DNA of 64,000 nucleotides from JAAFHI01 sp039793685 (GCA_039793685.1 JBDRAL010000071.1:58038-122037); one strand, 5' to 3'; numbered from the stretch's first letter, positions 23,969-32,098 are shown. Numbers and translations: made by a program. The notes: generated by a model from the letters alone, not told the origin.

Positions 23969-24861
23969 TGAGGGACGATGCTCTTCCCCAGCTTTTCCGC
24001 GTCGCGGGTGATGGCGATGAGCGCGACGACGACGAGGCCGATGCCGATCATCTGGAGCGGCGACAGAGCTTCCTTCAAAACGATGGCCGCGATGACGACC
24101 GCGACCGCCGGCTGTCCCGCCGCCACCAGTGACACGAGGCGCGGACCGGCCCGGTCAATCCCCATAAACTTCAGTTGGAGCGCGAGATACAACACGACGC
24201 CGAGCGCCGCGCCGGTCAGCAGGCTCGGACGCTCGATGAAATGCGCCACCGCCGCCCGGTTGTAGATCGCGAGCGCCAGTCCGCAGGTCACGAGGTTGAC
24301 CCACGCGACCGCCTGCGCGGGCGTGGCCTCGCGTACGACTTTCTGCGCAATCAGGTCGTTTCCGGCCACCGTCAGCGTCGCCAGAACCGGAAAAAGGTAC
24401 TCCCACATCGGACGCGACGTTCCCGGCTGTCCGCCAATCGCCAGCGCCACCCCGACGAACGCCAGTCCGAGCGTCACGAACCACGTCGTCGAAGGCCGTT
24501 TTCCAGAAAATACCCACAAGTAGACGCCGACCACGCCCGGATAGAGCGCGAAAATCACCGCCACCGGCGCGACGCCGAGCCGGGCGTAGCCTTCGAGCAG
24601 AAAAATCGCGCCACTTCCGGCCACCACGCCGAGCAGCGCGAGGCCCGGCAGGGCCGTACGGGTGACGAGCAGCCGCCCGCGCGCTGTCCCGGCGGCAATC
24701 AGAAACGTGACGAGGACCTGAATCACCATCACCGCCGACGTATCCGCCCCGGCATTGATGCCGAGCCGGGTGACCGTTCCGGCGGCGGCGAAAAACGTAC
24801 AGGCGGCGGCGGCGAGAATTACCCCCGTCGTTGCCGCTGATCTTTTAGAGGGAGAAGTCAC
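23965..24861 (-). CDS. EamA/DMT-family transporter
   Basis: About 298 residues with ten predicted membrane helices in two EamA repeats (for example GVILAAAACTFFAAAG, ALYPGVVGVYLWV, QPAVAVVIAAIVLKEALSP). The conserved Pro and Glu of the second repeat are in QPAVAVV...LKEALS. These drug/metabolite exporters move small solutes across the inner membrane; the substrate is unknown. I start at the GTG at 24861 (VTSPSKRS). The frame is open to a GTG at 24930, but those 23 codons would be mostly an AGTCTGG heptad array read as DSRLSTPDSRLQT, which is hard to accept as real protein. Neither start has a good ribosome-binding site. The stop codon TAG overlaps another heptad array. Confidence 0.85.
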   Translation of the reverse strand: MTSPSKRSAATTGVILAAAACTFFAAAGTVTRLGINAGADTSAVMVIQVLVTFLIAAGTARGRLLVTRTALPGLALLGVVAGSGAIFLLEGYARLGVAPVAVIFALYPGVVGVYLWVFSGKRPSTTWFVTLGLAFVGVALAIGGQPGTSRPMWEYLFPVLATLTVAGNDLIAQKVVREATPAQAVAWVNLVTCGLALAIYNRAAVAHFIERPSLLTGAALGVVLYLALQLKFMGIDRAGPRLVSLVAAGQPAVAVVIAAIVLKEALSPLQMIGIGLVVVALIAITRDAEKLGKSIVPQ

Positions 24862-24866
24862 TTTTT

Positions 24867-24909
24867 CAGTCTGGAGTCTGGAGTCTGGAGTCGAGAGTCT
24901 GGAGTCAAA
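24867..24909 (+). repeat. AGTCTGG heptad element upstream of the EamA gene
   Basis: Units AGTCTGG, AGTCTGG, AGTCTGG, AGTCGAG, AGTCTGG, AGTCAAA. The fixed order with one AGTCGAG is the same in the other copies. Confidence 0.85.
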
Positions 24910-24945
24910 AACCGGAGACGGAAGACTCACGAAAAAAGACCGGGG

Positions 24946-25311
24946 TCAGAGTTTGCGGAGAAAGTTGGAAAACGCCAGCGTCAGCCGGGAGCATTCCGCC
25001 GCGAGATCGTAAAGTTCATCGAAGGTCGGCTGGTCGATGTAGTTCTGATCGAGCGCAACATACAGCGCCGCCTGAACTTCCGCCGCCGAACCGTGAGCCT
25101 GAATGAGATAGTGCGCGAAATCGCGGTCGGTACGCCTGCCGAATCCTTCGGCGATATTGAGCAAAATCGAGAGACTGGCACGCCGAATCTGGTCGCGCAA
25201 TGCAAAATCACGTGAAAAGGAATCTTTCCCCGTCACGGTGTAAATCATTTTCGTGAGCCGCCGCCCCTTTTGCCAGGCCAGAATATCCTCGAACTTCCGG
25301 ATTGTTCCCAT
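24946..25311 (-). CDS. Four-helix-bundle protein of the 23S rRNA intervening-sequence (S23) family, 121 aa
   Basis: The segments MGTIRKFEDILAWQKGRRL, LRDQIRRASLSILLNIAEGF and LIQAHGSAAEVQAALYVA are the typical signature of the S23/four-helix-bundle family, first known from proteins encoded inside 23S rRNA intervening sequences but widespread as stand-alone genes. Family members form homo-oligomeric helical bundles of unknown function. I start at the ATG at 25311, with GAAGGGAG about 11 bases upstream; an ATG at 25335 would add eight residues. The gene is flanked by inverted AGTCTGG heptad elements (24867-24909 and 25497-25531), which could reflect mobility. Confidence 0.88.
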   Translation of the reverse strand: MGTIRKFEDILAWQKGRRLTKMIYTVTGKDSFSRDFALRDQIRRASLSILLNIAEGFGRRTDRDFAHYLIQAHGSAAEVQAALYVALDQNYIDQPTFDELYDLAAECSRLTLAFSNFLRKL

Positions 25312-25496
25312 TCCCGGTTGCTCCCTTCGAATCATCGGTTTACAAATTCAGGAACCCAGCCTGAACAAGAAATCCGAACCTTCAATCGGATTCACCAAAG
25401 TCCACAGCAACCATCGTGCCAATCCACTGATTTTCTGCTTTGACTCCTGAAGGTTTTCGGAAAATTACCAACGCGCCTTCCGACAACTTTCTGTTT

Positions 25497-25531
25497 TGAC
25501 TCCAGACTCTCGACTCCAGACTCCAGACTCT
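25497..25531 (-). repeat. AGTCTGG heptad element next to the hydrolase start codon
   Basis: Read on the minus strand it is GAGTCTGG, AGTCTGG, AGTCGAG, AGTCTGG, AGTCAAA. It ends three bases before the ATG at 25534, so it would occupy the ribosome-binding region of the hydrolase gene. Confidence 0.85.
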
Positions 25532-25533
25532 CC

Positions 25534-26403
25534 ATGGCTCCGTCTTCCCACTTCTTCCACTCCCACCGCCTGAAACTTCACTACTGGGATTTCGGCGGCG
25601 AAGGCAATCCGCCGCTGATTCTGGTCCACGGCACGCAGGACCACGCCCGCAACTGGGACGATTTCGCCGCCGAGTTCGTCGCGACCCACCACGTCCTCGC
25701 GCTCGACCTGCGCGGACACGGCGACAGCGCGTGGGCGCCGGGCGCGATGTACGGTTTTCCGGAATTCACACTCGATCTCGCCGCCTTCGCCAATGTCGTG
25801 AAGGAGCGTCCGCTGACCTTCGTCGGACACTCGCTCGGCGGGGTCGTGGTGATGCACTACGCCGGGGCGTTTCCCGAAACGGTGGCGAAAATCGTCAACA
25901 TCGAGGGCTGGGGGCCGCCGCCCGCGCCGAAACCGCGGACCTATCAGGAACGGCTGCGGACGTGGGTCGAGAAGTCGCTCGGGTCGGAGCATCGGCAGCA
26001 GCGCAAGTACGCCACATTTGAAGACGCCGTTGCGCGGATGAAGGAAGCGAATCCGCACCTGAGCGACCGGATGGCCGAACATCTGACCTGCTACGGCACG
26101 GACCGCGCCTCCGACGGCTCGCTGATCTGGAAGTTCGACCCGTTTCTGAGAAATTTCCCGCCAATCGGAATTCCCCCGGTGTACGCCGGGGAGCTTTTTG
26201 GCGCGATCACCAGCCCGGTCCTGTTTCTGCGCGGCGGCGAAAGCTGGGCGGCGGATTTGAACGAATCCGGCCAGATGGCAATGGTACAAAACTCGCGGAT
26301 GGTGACGATTCCCGGCGCCGGACACTGGGTCCACCACGATCAGTTCGAAGCGGTCATCCGCGAAACCAAAGCATTTCTGGAAGTTCAGAGTTCCCCGCTT
26401 TAG
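25534..26403 (+). CDS. Alpha/beta hydrolase, 289 aa
   Basis: A classic alpha/beta-hydrolase fold: oxyanion-hole motif LVHGTQDHARNW (about 30-42), nucleophile elbow GHSLGG with Ser100, and catalytic His264 in GHWVHHDQ near the C-terminus, with an acid in the LFLRGGESW region. There is no signal peptide, so it is cytoplasmic. A helical cap lies at about 130-215. The family includes epoxide hydrolases, esterases and haloalkane dehalogenases; the sequence does not decide among them. The ATG is unusual because the upstream bases are a heptad array with no Shine-Dalgarno sequence. The stop TAG touches the MITE-like element that follows. Confidence 0.9.
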   Translation: MAPSSHFFHSHRLKLHYWDFGGEGNPPLILVHGTQDHARNWDDFAAEFVATHHVLALDLRGHGDSAWAPGAMYGFPEFTLDLAAFANVVKERPLTFVGHSLGGVVVMHYAGAFPETVAKIVNIEGWGPPPAPKPRTYQERLRTWVEKSLGSEHRQQRKYATFEDAVARMKEANPHLSDRMAEHLTCYGTDRASDGSLIWKFDPFLRNFPPIGIPPVYAGELFGAITSPVLFLRGGESWAADLNESGQMAMVQNSRMVTIPGAGHWVHHDQFEAVIRETKAFLEVQSSPL

Positions 26404-26414
26404 CGAGACTGAAT

Positions 26415-26699
26415 TTTTCCGCTAATGGTCTTTGAAAAATTAAAACGGTAATTACGGTAGGTTTGAAATTGCTCCGAACAGGCGCGGATGCGCCGTCAGA
26501 CAATAGCCCCACCCGTGAGGGTGGGGTACGCAACGGCCAAAACGCCGAGCCGCAACGCGGCGACACCGCCCGTATCGCGTCTTCGACGCTCTAAAATTTG
26601 CCTCAACGCCACCCCACCCTCACGGGTGGGGCTATTATCTGCCGGCGCATTTGCGCCTTTTATTACCGGTTCAATTTTTCAAAAACCATAAGCGGTGGA
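26415..26699. mobile_element. MITE-like element, copy 1 (no heptad insert)
   Basis: About 285 bases with long terminal inverted repeats. The outer arm contains CCGCTTATGG / AATTTTTCAAA, the next palindrome is GGCGC...GCGCC, and an inner hairpin TAGCCCCACCC/GGGTGGGG occurs at both ends in opposite orientation. The centre holds CGAGCCGCAACGCGGCGACA and GTCTTCGACGCTCTAAAATT. It encodes no protein. The same parts recur at 44.8 kb and 46.8 kb. Confidence 0.8.
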
Positions 26700-26719
26700 C
26701 TCTGAACGCATCTGAACGC

Positions 26720-26950
26720 ATGTCATTTGTACTGATTGTTTTAGGGCTGTTCGGCGGCGTTTTCGGCGGAATCGCGTTCGCCCGCCGGTTTGGCGCGGAT
26801 GAAATCGGCGCGCCGGTCGGCGGATTTCTCGGTTTCTGTATCGGATTCCTTCTCGGATGGTTTCCCGCGCCGTGGCACGGCTGGATCGCCGCCCTTCTCG
26901 GCATTTTCATCGTGGCGGCGCTGATCGCCGTCATCCGACGACGGCGGTAA
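26720..26950 (+). CDS. Small membrane protein, 76 aa
   Basis: The frame starts with MSFVLIVLGLFGGVFGGIAFARRFG and has two or three hydrophobic segments (about 3-20, 32-49, 52-70) with glycine-zipper-like spacing, ending in RRRR. I chose the ATG at 26720 because the frame upstream runs through the MITE-like element. No ribosome-binding site is visible. It lies 35 bases before the sensor kinase on the same strand. Family not recognised; it could be a chance hydrophobic frame. Confidence 0.5.
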   Translation: MSFVLIVLGLFGGVFGGIAFARRFGADEIGAPVGGFLGFCIGFLLGWFPAPWHGWIAALLGIFIVAALIAVIRRRR

Positions 26951-26985
26951 ACGCTTCATTTCGGTTGTGGAAAGGTCGGCGGGGG

Positions 26986-29900
26986 ATGATGGCCGGGTGG
27001 GAAGATTTGAAATTTCCTTTGGCGTGGCGGTGGCTGGTCGTGGTCTGGCTGGCGGCGCTCGGGACAATCTCCGTCCGGGCGGAAAACTATCCGTTCAAAC
27101 GCTTTACGACGATTGACGGCCTCGCGCAGAACTCGGTCTTCAACATCCGCCGGGATTCGCGCGGTTTTCTGTGGATTTGTACCGGCGACGGACTGAGCCG
27201 CTTCGACGGGGCGCGGTTCGTCAATTTCACGATGCGCGAGGGTCTGTCCTACGCGGTGGTCAACGACCTCGTCGAGCGCCGCGACGGCAGTTACTGGGTC
27301 GCCACCAACGGCGGCGGCGTCTGCCGGTTTCTGACCGAATCCGAACTTTCAAAACTGCCGCCGGAGCGCGCCGGAATCCGCTTTCAGGTGTATCAGGTCG
27401 GCGCGTCCGCGATGAGCAACCGCGTCAACCGCCTGCTCGAAGACCCGGCGGGGCGGCTCTGGGCGACGACCGACGAGGGCATTTTCACGCTCGAAGGCGA
27501 CCGGTTCGAACGCATCGCTCCGGAATACGCCAGGTCGGGACTGTGGGGCGAGCCGATTCTCGATCGGTGGGGTTGCGTCTGGTTTTACGGGACGTCGTTC
27601 GGCGGTTTTGAACGGCTGCTGGTGCGCCGACTGCCCGACGGACGGTTTATCCGTTACGACATCGGCGACGGCCCGCCGGGCGGCAATTACTACCGGTTGC
27701 TGGCTGATCCGCAAGGGTTTCTCTGGCTTTCGGGGTCGAACGAACTGATTCTCGACCGCAACCGTCCGGCGGTGTTCGTATTTCGTCCGGAAGCGCCGGA
27801 AACCATTCAATCCGACCGGATTCGGCTCGACATCGGGGCCGCGCGTCCGCTGTCCGAGTTATTGAAGGGCGAGCGGTTGCCGCTGCCCGAGCGAACGGGG
27901 ACGGTCACGGCCATCGAAAGCGCGCCGGGCGCGTCGGTGGCGGCGCTCGGCTGTCCGTCGGACGGCCACATCTGGTTTTTCACGCGCGACGCGGCGATTG
28001 AATTCGACCGGGAGGAATTTCACGTCTACTCGGAGGCGGAAGGGTTCGCGCCCGCGTTCGTTTCCTGCCTGACGGAAGACGGCGACGGAAATCTCTGGTT
28101 CGGCGAACGCGACGGGAGCGGCGCGGTCCGGCTGACGCGCAACGGCTGCGTGAACTTCTCGACCGGCGACGGGCTGTCGTCGCGCGTCATCCTCAACATT
28201 TTCAATCTCGGCGAGGGCGATTTCCGGGTCTTCACGGAAGCGGGGCGATTCCACCGCTTCGACGGACGACGGTTCGACGCGGGATTCGTCCCGGCGGCGT
28301 TCCGGCGCGGGGCGTTCACGCTGACGGTGGCCGATGTCACCCGCGACCACGAAGGCGACTGGTGGATCGGCACGAACGACGGGTTGTACCGGTTTCCGCC
28401 GGTGCCGTTCGACCGACTGGAAACCACTCCGCCGAAAGCCGTCTACAACGTGGGCGAGGGCCTCGCGCACCGGGTCGTGAAGCGGGTCCGCGAGGATACC
28501 GAAGGAAATCTCTGGATCGGCGGGCCGCTGAATCTTCAGCGGTGGAACCGGGCGACAAATGTCGTGGAAACGCCGGCGTTCTGCGCGAACCTTCAAAAGT
28601 CGGAGGTTTCCGGCTTCTTCCTCGACCCAAACGGCGCGCTGTGGGTGTCGTTTTTTGAAGGCGGGCTGGCGCGGATTCGCGGCGGGCGGGCCGACCGGTG
28701 GGGCGTCGCGGAGGGGCTGCCGCGCGGGCGTACCTATCCGCCCTGCCTCGACCGGCTGGGGCGGCTGTGGGTTCCGACGACGAGCGGCGGCGCGGCGCGG
28801 GTGGACGACCCGACGGCGGACCGGATTTCCTTTCGCGCGCTGACGCAAAAGGACGGGTTGAGTACCGATTCGGTCGGCGAAATTCTCCCGGACCGCAAGG
28901 GCCGGCTCTATTTTCTGACGGCGCGGGGCGTGGACCGCTACGACCTCGACACGGGGCGCTTCCGGCATTTTCTGGAGGGCGACGGCATCCCCAACTTCAT
29001 CTTCGACGGGTTCATTGACGGCGAGGACCGGCTCTGGCTGGCGTCGCGCAACGGGCTGGCGCGGCTGACGTCGCCGACGGAGCGCAAAACGACTCCGGCG
29101 GTATTTCTCGGCGGGTTGCGGATTGCCGGGACCGACGCGCCGCTCCCGGCGGCGGGGCTGTCGAACGTGGAGCTGCCAGAACTGGCGGCGGACCGCAACA
29201 CGCTGGACGCGGTGTTCGTGGGCGTCCACTTCGTCGCGAGCGACCCGTTGCTGATTCAGTACCGTTTGAACGACGGCCCGTGGAGCGCGCCGTCGGATCA
29301 GCGGGCCTACACCTTCGCGAACCTGCGGCCCGGTCGTTACCGGGTGACGGTGCGGGGCGTCACGTCGGGCGGCGTTCCGAGCCGGAATGAAGCGGTTTTG
29401 TCGTTTTCGATTCTTCCCCCGCTTTATCTGCGGTGGTGGTTTTTGATGCTCGCGGCGGCGGCGGTCGGGCTGGGGCTGTACGGCGTGTATCGCTACCGGG
29501 TCCGGCGGCTGCTTGAACTCGAACGCATCCGGATGCGGATCGCCGCCGACCTGCACGACGACATCGGCTCGAACCTCGCGCTCATCGCCGGGCTGGGCGA
29601 AATGATGAGCCGCCAGGCGACGGGGGAACGGCTGACGGAGCGGCTTTCACTGATTGCCGATACGTCGCGTCGTTCGATGGACGCGATGAGCGACATCGTC
29701 TGGGCGGTGAATCCGAAGAAGGACAACCTCACCGACCTCGCCCAGCGGATGCGGCGGTTCGCGGAGGATACGCTCGCGCCGCGCGACATCGAGTTCGACT
29801 TCAGCGCGCCGGAGGCGAGCCGGAACTGGCCGGTCGGCGCGGAAATCCGGCGCGAGGCGCATCTGATTTTCAAGGAAGCGGTCAACAACGCCGCGCGCCA

Positions 29901-30126
29901 TTCCGGATGCGAACACGTCGTCATTGAAACCGGCGTTTCCGGCGGCCAGCTTTTCATGACGATTCGGGACGACGGGCGCGGCTTCGACGCGGAACGGGTT
30001 TCGGAAGGCAACGGCCTCGCGAGCATGCGCCACCGGGCGGAAAAAATCGGCGGACGGCTGACCGTGGCGTCCGCGCCGGGGACGGGCACGACGGTGACGT
30101 TGAACGTCCCGTTGCGGCGGTTTTGA
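26986..30126 (+). CDS. Two-component sensor histidine kinase with periplasmic propellers and Y_Y_Y domain, 1046 aa
   Basis: A signal sequence/first helix (LAWRWLVVVWLAALGTISVRA) leads to a periplasmic region of Reg_prop-type propeller blades (repeats such as DSRGFLWICTGDGLSRFDG, DGDGNLWFGERDG and DTEGNLWIGG) and a Y_Y_Y domain (about 740-805). A membrane helix follows at about 813-835, then a HisKA_3 dimerisation domain with the phospho-accepting His near residue 856 in DLHDDIGSNLAL. The HATPase_c domain has N-box NNAARHS, DDGRGFD and GNGLASM. HisKA_3 kinases pair with NarL/LuxR-type regulators, and one lies 400 bases downstream. Unlike hybrid HTCS proteins it carries no receiver or DNA-binding domain. 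The start could be 26986 or 26989; upstream sequence is G-rich. Ligand unknown; related propeller sensors often detect glycans. Confidence 0.92.
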   Translation: MMAGWEDLKFPLAWRWLVVVWLAALGTISVRAENYPFKRFTTIDGLAQNSVFNIRRDSRGFLWICTGDGLSRFDGARFVNFTMREGLSYAVVNDLVERRDGSYWVATNGGGVCRFLTESELSKLPPERAGIRFQVYQVGASAMSNRVNRLLEDPAGRLWATTDEGIFTLEGDRFERIAPEYARSGLWGEPILDRWGCVWFYGTSFGGFERLLVRRLPDGRFIRYDIGDGPPGGNYYRLLADPQGFLWLSGSNELILDRNRPAVFVFRPEAPETIQSDRIRLDIGAARPLSELLKGERLPLPERTGTVTAIESAPGASVAALGCPSDGHIWFFTRDAAIEFDREEFHVYSEAEGFAPAFVSCLTEDGDGNLWFGERDGSGAVRLTRNGCVNFSTGDGLSSRVILNIFNLGEGDFRVFTEAGRFHRFDGRRFDAGFVPAAFRRGAFTLTVADVTRDHEGDWWIGTNDGLYRFPPVPFDRLETTPPKAVYNVGEGLAHRVVKRVREDTEGNLWIGGPLNLQRWNRATNVVETPAFCANLQKSEVSGFFLDPNGALWVSFFEGGLARIRGGRADRWGVAEGLPRGRTYPPCLDRLGRLWVPTTSGGAARVDDPTADRISFRALTQKDGLSTDSVGEILPDRKGRLYFLTARGVDRYDLDTGRFRHFLEGDGIPNFIFDGFIDGEDRLWLASRNGLARLTSPTERKTTPAVFLGGLRIAGTDAPLPAAGLSNVELPELAADRNTLDAVFVGVHFVASDPLLIQYRLNDGPWSAPSDQRAYTFANLRPGRYRVTVRGVTSGGVPSRNEAVLSFSILPPLYLRWWFLMLAAAAVGLGLYGVYRYRVRRLLELERIRMRIAADLHDDIGSNLALIAGLGEMMSRQATGERLTERLSLIADTSRRSMDAMSDIVWAVNPKKDNLTDLAQRMRRFAEDTLAPRDIEFDFSAPEASRNWPVGAEIRREAHLIFKEAVNNAARHSGCEHVVIETGVSGGQLFMTIRDDGRGFDAERVSEGNGLASMRHRAEKIGGRLTVASAPGTGTTVTLNVPLRRF

Positions 30127-30221
30127 CGCGCGCCTGGTTTTAAAGCCGGTGAGGGGTCGAATTTCGCATTTTAGGGACTCGGAAGGAAATATTATCCCCA
30201 CCCAATCCCTTGATCATTTGC
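30127..30221. other. Short spacer after the sensor kinase gene
   Basis: No gene or clear hairpin. It separates the kinase stop codon from the palindromic repeat that follows. Confidence 0.4.
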
Positions 30222-30344
30222 GCCCTCACCCCCCAACCCCCTCTCCAATTGGAGAGGGGGAGTTTATGCCGAGTTTTTTCTCCCCTTCTCCCCTCTCCAA
30301 TTGGAGAGGGGAGAAGGGGCCGGGGGATGAGGGGTGAGGGCGAG
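30222..30344. repeat. Palindromic CCCTCACCCC...GGGGTGAGGG repeat
   Basis: Two inner copies of CCTCTCCAATTGGAGAGG, each a perfect palindrome, are enclosed by the outer inverted repeat CCCTCACCCC/GGGGTGAGGG. It lies between the kinase and regulator genes. Repeats of this CCCTCTCC/GGAGAGGG type are widespread intergenic elements in high-GC bacteria. Confidence 0.8.
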
Positions 30345-30394
30345 GCGTTACAACGGGATACATTTTCTTTCCAAATCCCTTCGTTTTCAAAAAC

Positions 30395-30414
30395 CACTAT
30401 GAACCTTCACAGTG
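30395..30414. promoter_or_regulatory. Candidate operator: 9-2-9 palindrome upstream of the NarL-type regulator
   Basis: CACTATGAA-CC-TTCACAGTG has one mismatch between arms and a 2-base spacer, which resembles the 7-2-7 geometry used by NarL-type dimers. It lies 115 bases before the regulator start. A nearly identical site with its arms exchanged lies at 31837. Confidence 0.45.
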
Positions 30415-30528
30415 CGCGCGCCTTTTCCGCGAAGTAGAGTGTCGTCCACTCGCGTTCCGGCTTCCGCCCGTCAAACGCTGCTTCTCGGGTGTCGTCGCCG
30501 GAACGCCCCCATTTCCCCCGCCAATCCC

Positions 30529-31161
30529 ATGCCGAACGTCGTCATCGTCGAGGATCATCACGATTTCCGCGAATTTCTGGTTGCCCTCATCGGCGGCACG
30601 CCGGAGTTCAACTGCGTGGCGAGTTACCGCTCGATGGAGGAATGCCTCGCCAAGATCGGCGGCAACCTGCCGGACCTCGTCCTGACCGACATCGGCCTGC
30701 CGAACATGGACGGCATCGAAGGCATCCGGCGACTGAAGGAACGCTACCCGACGCTGGTCATCCTGACGCTGACGGTGTTTGAAGACGACGACCGCATCTT
30801 CGACGCGCTCTGCGCCGGGGCGTCCGGCTATCTGTTGAAACGGACGCCCGCCGCCCGGCTCGTCGAGGCGCTGAACGAGGCAGTCCGGGGCGGCGCGCCG
30901 ATTTCGCCCGAGGTCGCGCGACGGGTGATCTCAATTTTCCGCGACATCCAGCCGCCGCGCCGTGCGGACTACAATCTGACGCCGCATGAGACGCGGATTC
31001 TGAAAATGCTCGTCGAGGGACACACCTACAAAACGGCGGCGGCGGCGCTGTCGGTCACGCCGAGCGCGATTAATTTTCATCTTCAGAACATTTACGAAAA
31101 GCTGCACGTCCACTCGAAATCCGAGGCGGTCGCGAAGGCCATCCGCAACCGACTGGTTTAA
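30529..31161 (+). CDS. NarL/LuxR-type response regulator, 210 aa
   Basis: The receiver domain (about 3-120) has the acidic pair Glu8/Asp9, phospho-acceptor Asp54 (LVLTDIGLPNMDG), the Thr of ILTLTVFED and Lys near 104 (YLLKRTP). The C-terminal LuxR-type HTH (about 145-208) contains LTPHETRILKMLVEGHTYKTAAAALSV-like sequence and the recognition helix SAINFHLQNIYEKL. I start at the ATG at 30529 (MPNVVIVEDHHD), since the frame upstream of it encodes no receiver sequence; a Shine-Dalgarno sequence is lacking. It is the likely partner of the HisKA_3 kinase upstream, although a palindromic repeat separates them. It is flanked on both sides by 9-2-9 palindromes. Confidence 0.93.
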   Translation: MPNVVIVEDHHDFREFLVALIGGTPEFNCVASYRSMEECLAKIGGNLPDLVLTDIGLPNMDGIEGIRRLKERYPTLVILTLTVFEDDDRIFDALCAGASGYLLKRTPAARLVEALNEAVRGGAPISPEVARRVISIFRDIQPPRRADYNLTPHETRILKMLVEGHTYKTAAAALSVTPSAINFHLQNIYEKLHVHSKSEAVAKAIRNRLV

Positions 31162-31196
31162 CCTATTTTTTTAAGGGTAACTGTTCGGCCCGGCTG

Positions 31197-31327
31197 TCGC
31201 CCTGCCCTCAAGGACAGGGCGACTTGAACACAAGCCCCATGAACGAGGCTCAACCCGGTTTTCCTGATTCCGGAGTCCCGTTCACGGGGCTTGGAAATAC
31301 ATAGCCCTGTCCTTGAGGGCAGGGCGA
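31197..31327. repeat. 131-base near-palindromic element with perfect 24-bp terminal inverted repeats
   Basis: TCGCCCTGCCCTCAAGGACA... at 31197-31220 is exactly complementary to 31304-31327. Inside, AAGCCCCATGAACGAGGCT and AGTCCCGTTCACGGGGCTT pair with few mismatches. The right inner end reads GGAAATACATAGCCC, and a matching half occurs at 47107-47165. Confidence 0.85.
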
Positions 31328-31363
31328 ACGGCGACTGACCAGTTACTTTTGAGGACATCACCG

Positions 31364-31819
31364 ATGGATGACGCAATCCGTGAAATCGCGACGGCGTTCG
31401 GAAAAGCCGCGCTCGACCGCGACTGGGCGACGGCCCATTCCCTGCTCGCGCCGTGGCTGCGAACGAGCCTTTCCGTTGAAGACCTGCGGGAGTTTTTTGA
31501 AAACGGCTACCGGGCAATCCTCCGGGAATCCGGTATCGAAGAAATGTTCTATCCCGAATATCCGGAGCCGGAAATCGGCGGCAACGGCCACACGAAAACG
31601 GGTGATCTGCGCGAGCCGAAGCCGTGGACGGCACACTGGCCTCCCATCCCGGATGAACTGACCGACGCCAACATGCGCTACTGGGCGAACATCGTCCTTC
31701 AATGCTCCGACGAGCAGATGGAAACGCTCGATTTCGACTACTTCATCCAGGTCTGGGCGGCGATTGCCGAAACCGACGAGGGTCTCCGGGTGGGCTACTT
31801 CGTCAACGGCGACGCCTGA
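31364..31819 (+). CDS. Hypothetical protein, 151 aa
   Basis: It begins MDDAIREIATAFGKAALDRDW with GAGGA about 9 bases upstream, so the start is well supported. The N-terminal 55 residues (AALDRDWATAHSLLAPWLR, then VEDLREFFENGYRAIL) resemble the helical opening of NTF2-like folds. The rest is acidic and aromatic (MFYPEYPEPE, WTAHWPPIPDEL, LDFDYFIQVWAAI) and ends in a strand (LRVGYFVNGDA). There is no signal peptide or membrane helix, so it is probably cytoplasmic. Family not recognised. It follows the palindromic element and precedes a second 9-2-9 palindrome. Confidence 0.8.
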   Translation: MDDAIREIATAFGKAALDRDWATAHSLLAPWLRTSLSVEDLREFFENGYRAILRESGIEEMFYPEYPEPEIGGNGHTKTGDLREPKPWTAHWPPIPDELTDANMRYWANIVLQCSDEQMETLDFDYFIQVWAAIAETDEGLRVGYFVNGDA

Positions 31820-31836
31820 ACCGCCATGCTTCACGA

Positions 31837-31856
31837 CACTGTGAACCTTCATAGTG
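31837..31856. promoter_or_regulatory. Second 9-2-9 palindrome, near-copy of the site at 30395
   Basis: CACTGTGAA-CC-TTCATAGTG has the same half-sites as 30395-30414 with the arms exchanged. It lies just after a stop codon. It could be an operator for genes downstream or a dispersed small palindrome. Confidence 0.35.
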
Positions 31857-32026
31857 ACGACCGGCCCCGGGTCGCGTAAAACCTTGTACGCCGCCGGGGA
31901 AACGCGGCGGCAACACAGTGGAGAACCATCGGGAAAACGGCCTGCCCGCTGCCGGTCGGATTTCCGGTGCGACATTCGTGGTCGGACGCGGTCTGTGGGG
32001 CTGCGGTATCGCATCCGATCCGGAGT
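31857..32026. other. Intergenic stretch without recognised gene
   Basis: Open frames on both strands here look compositional and match no family I know. The stretch leads into a heptad hairpin and then the TPR gene. Confidence 0.4.
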
Positions 32027-32098
32027 CGCCAGTTGTCAGCGGCCAGTGGTCGGTTCTCAAAAAACCGGTTACTGACCACTGGCGGCTGACGACCGACA
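32027..32098. repeat. Heptad hairpin (AGTGGTC family)
   Basis: GCCAGTTGTCAGCGGCCAGT... on the left is complementary to ...ACTGACCACTGGCGGCTGAC on the right, with an A-rich loop. Each arm is built of 7-base units. Confidence 0.8.

Noticed and set aside
27859..29556. Minus-strand 565-codon frame
   Set aside because: Antisense to the propeller/Y_Y_Y region of the sensor kinase; very Arg/Pro-rich and without motifs.
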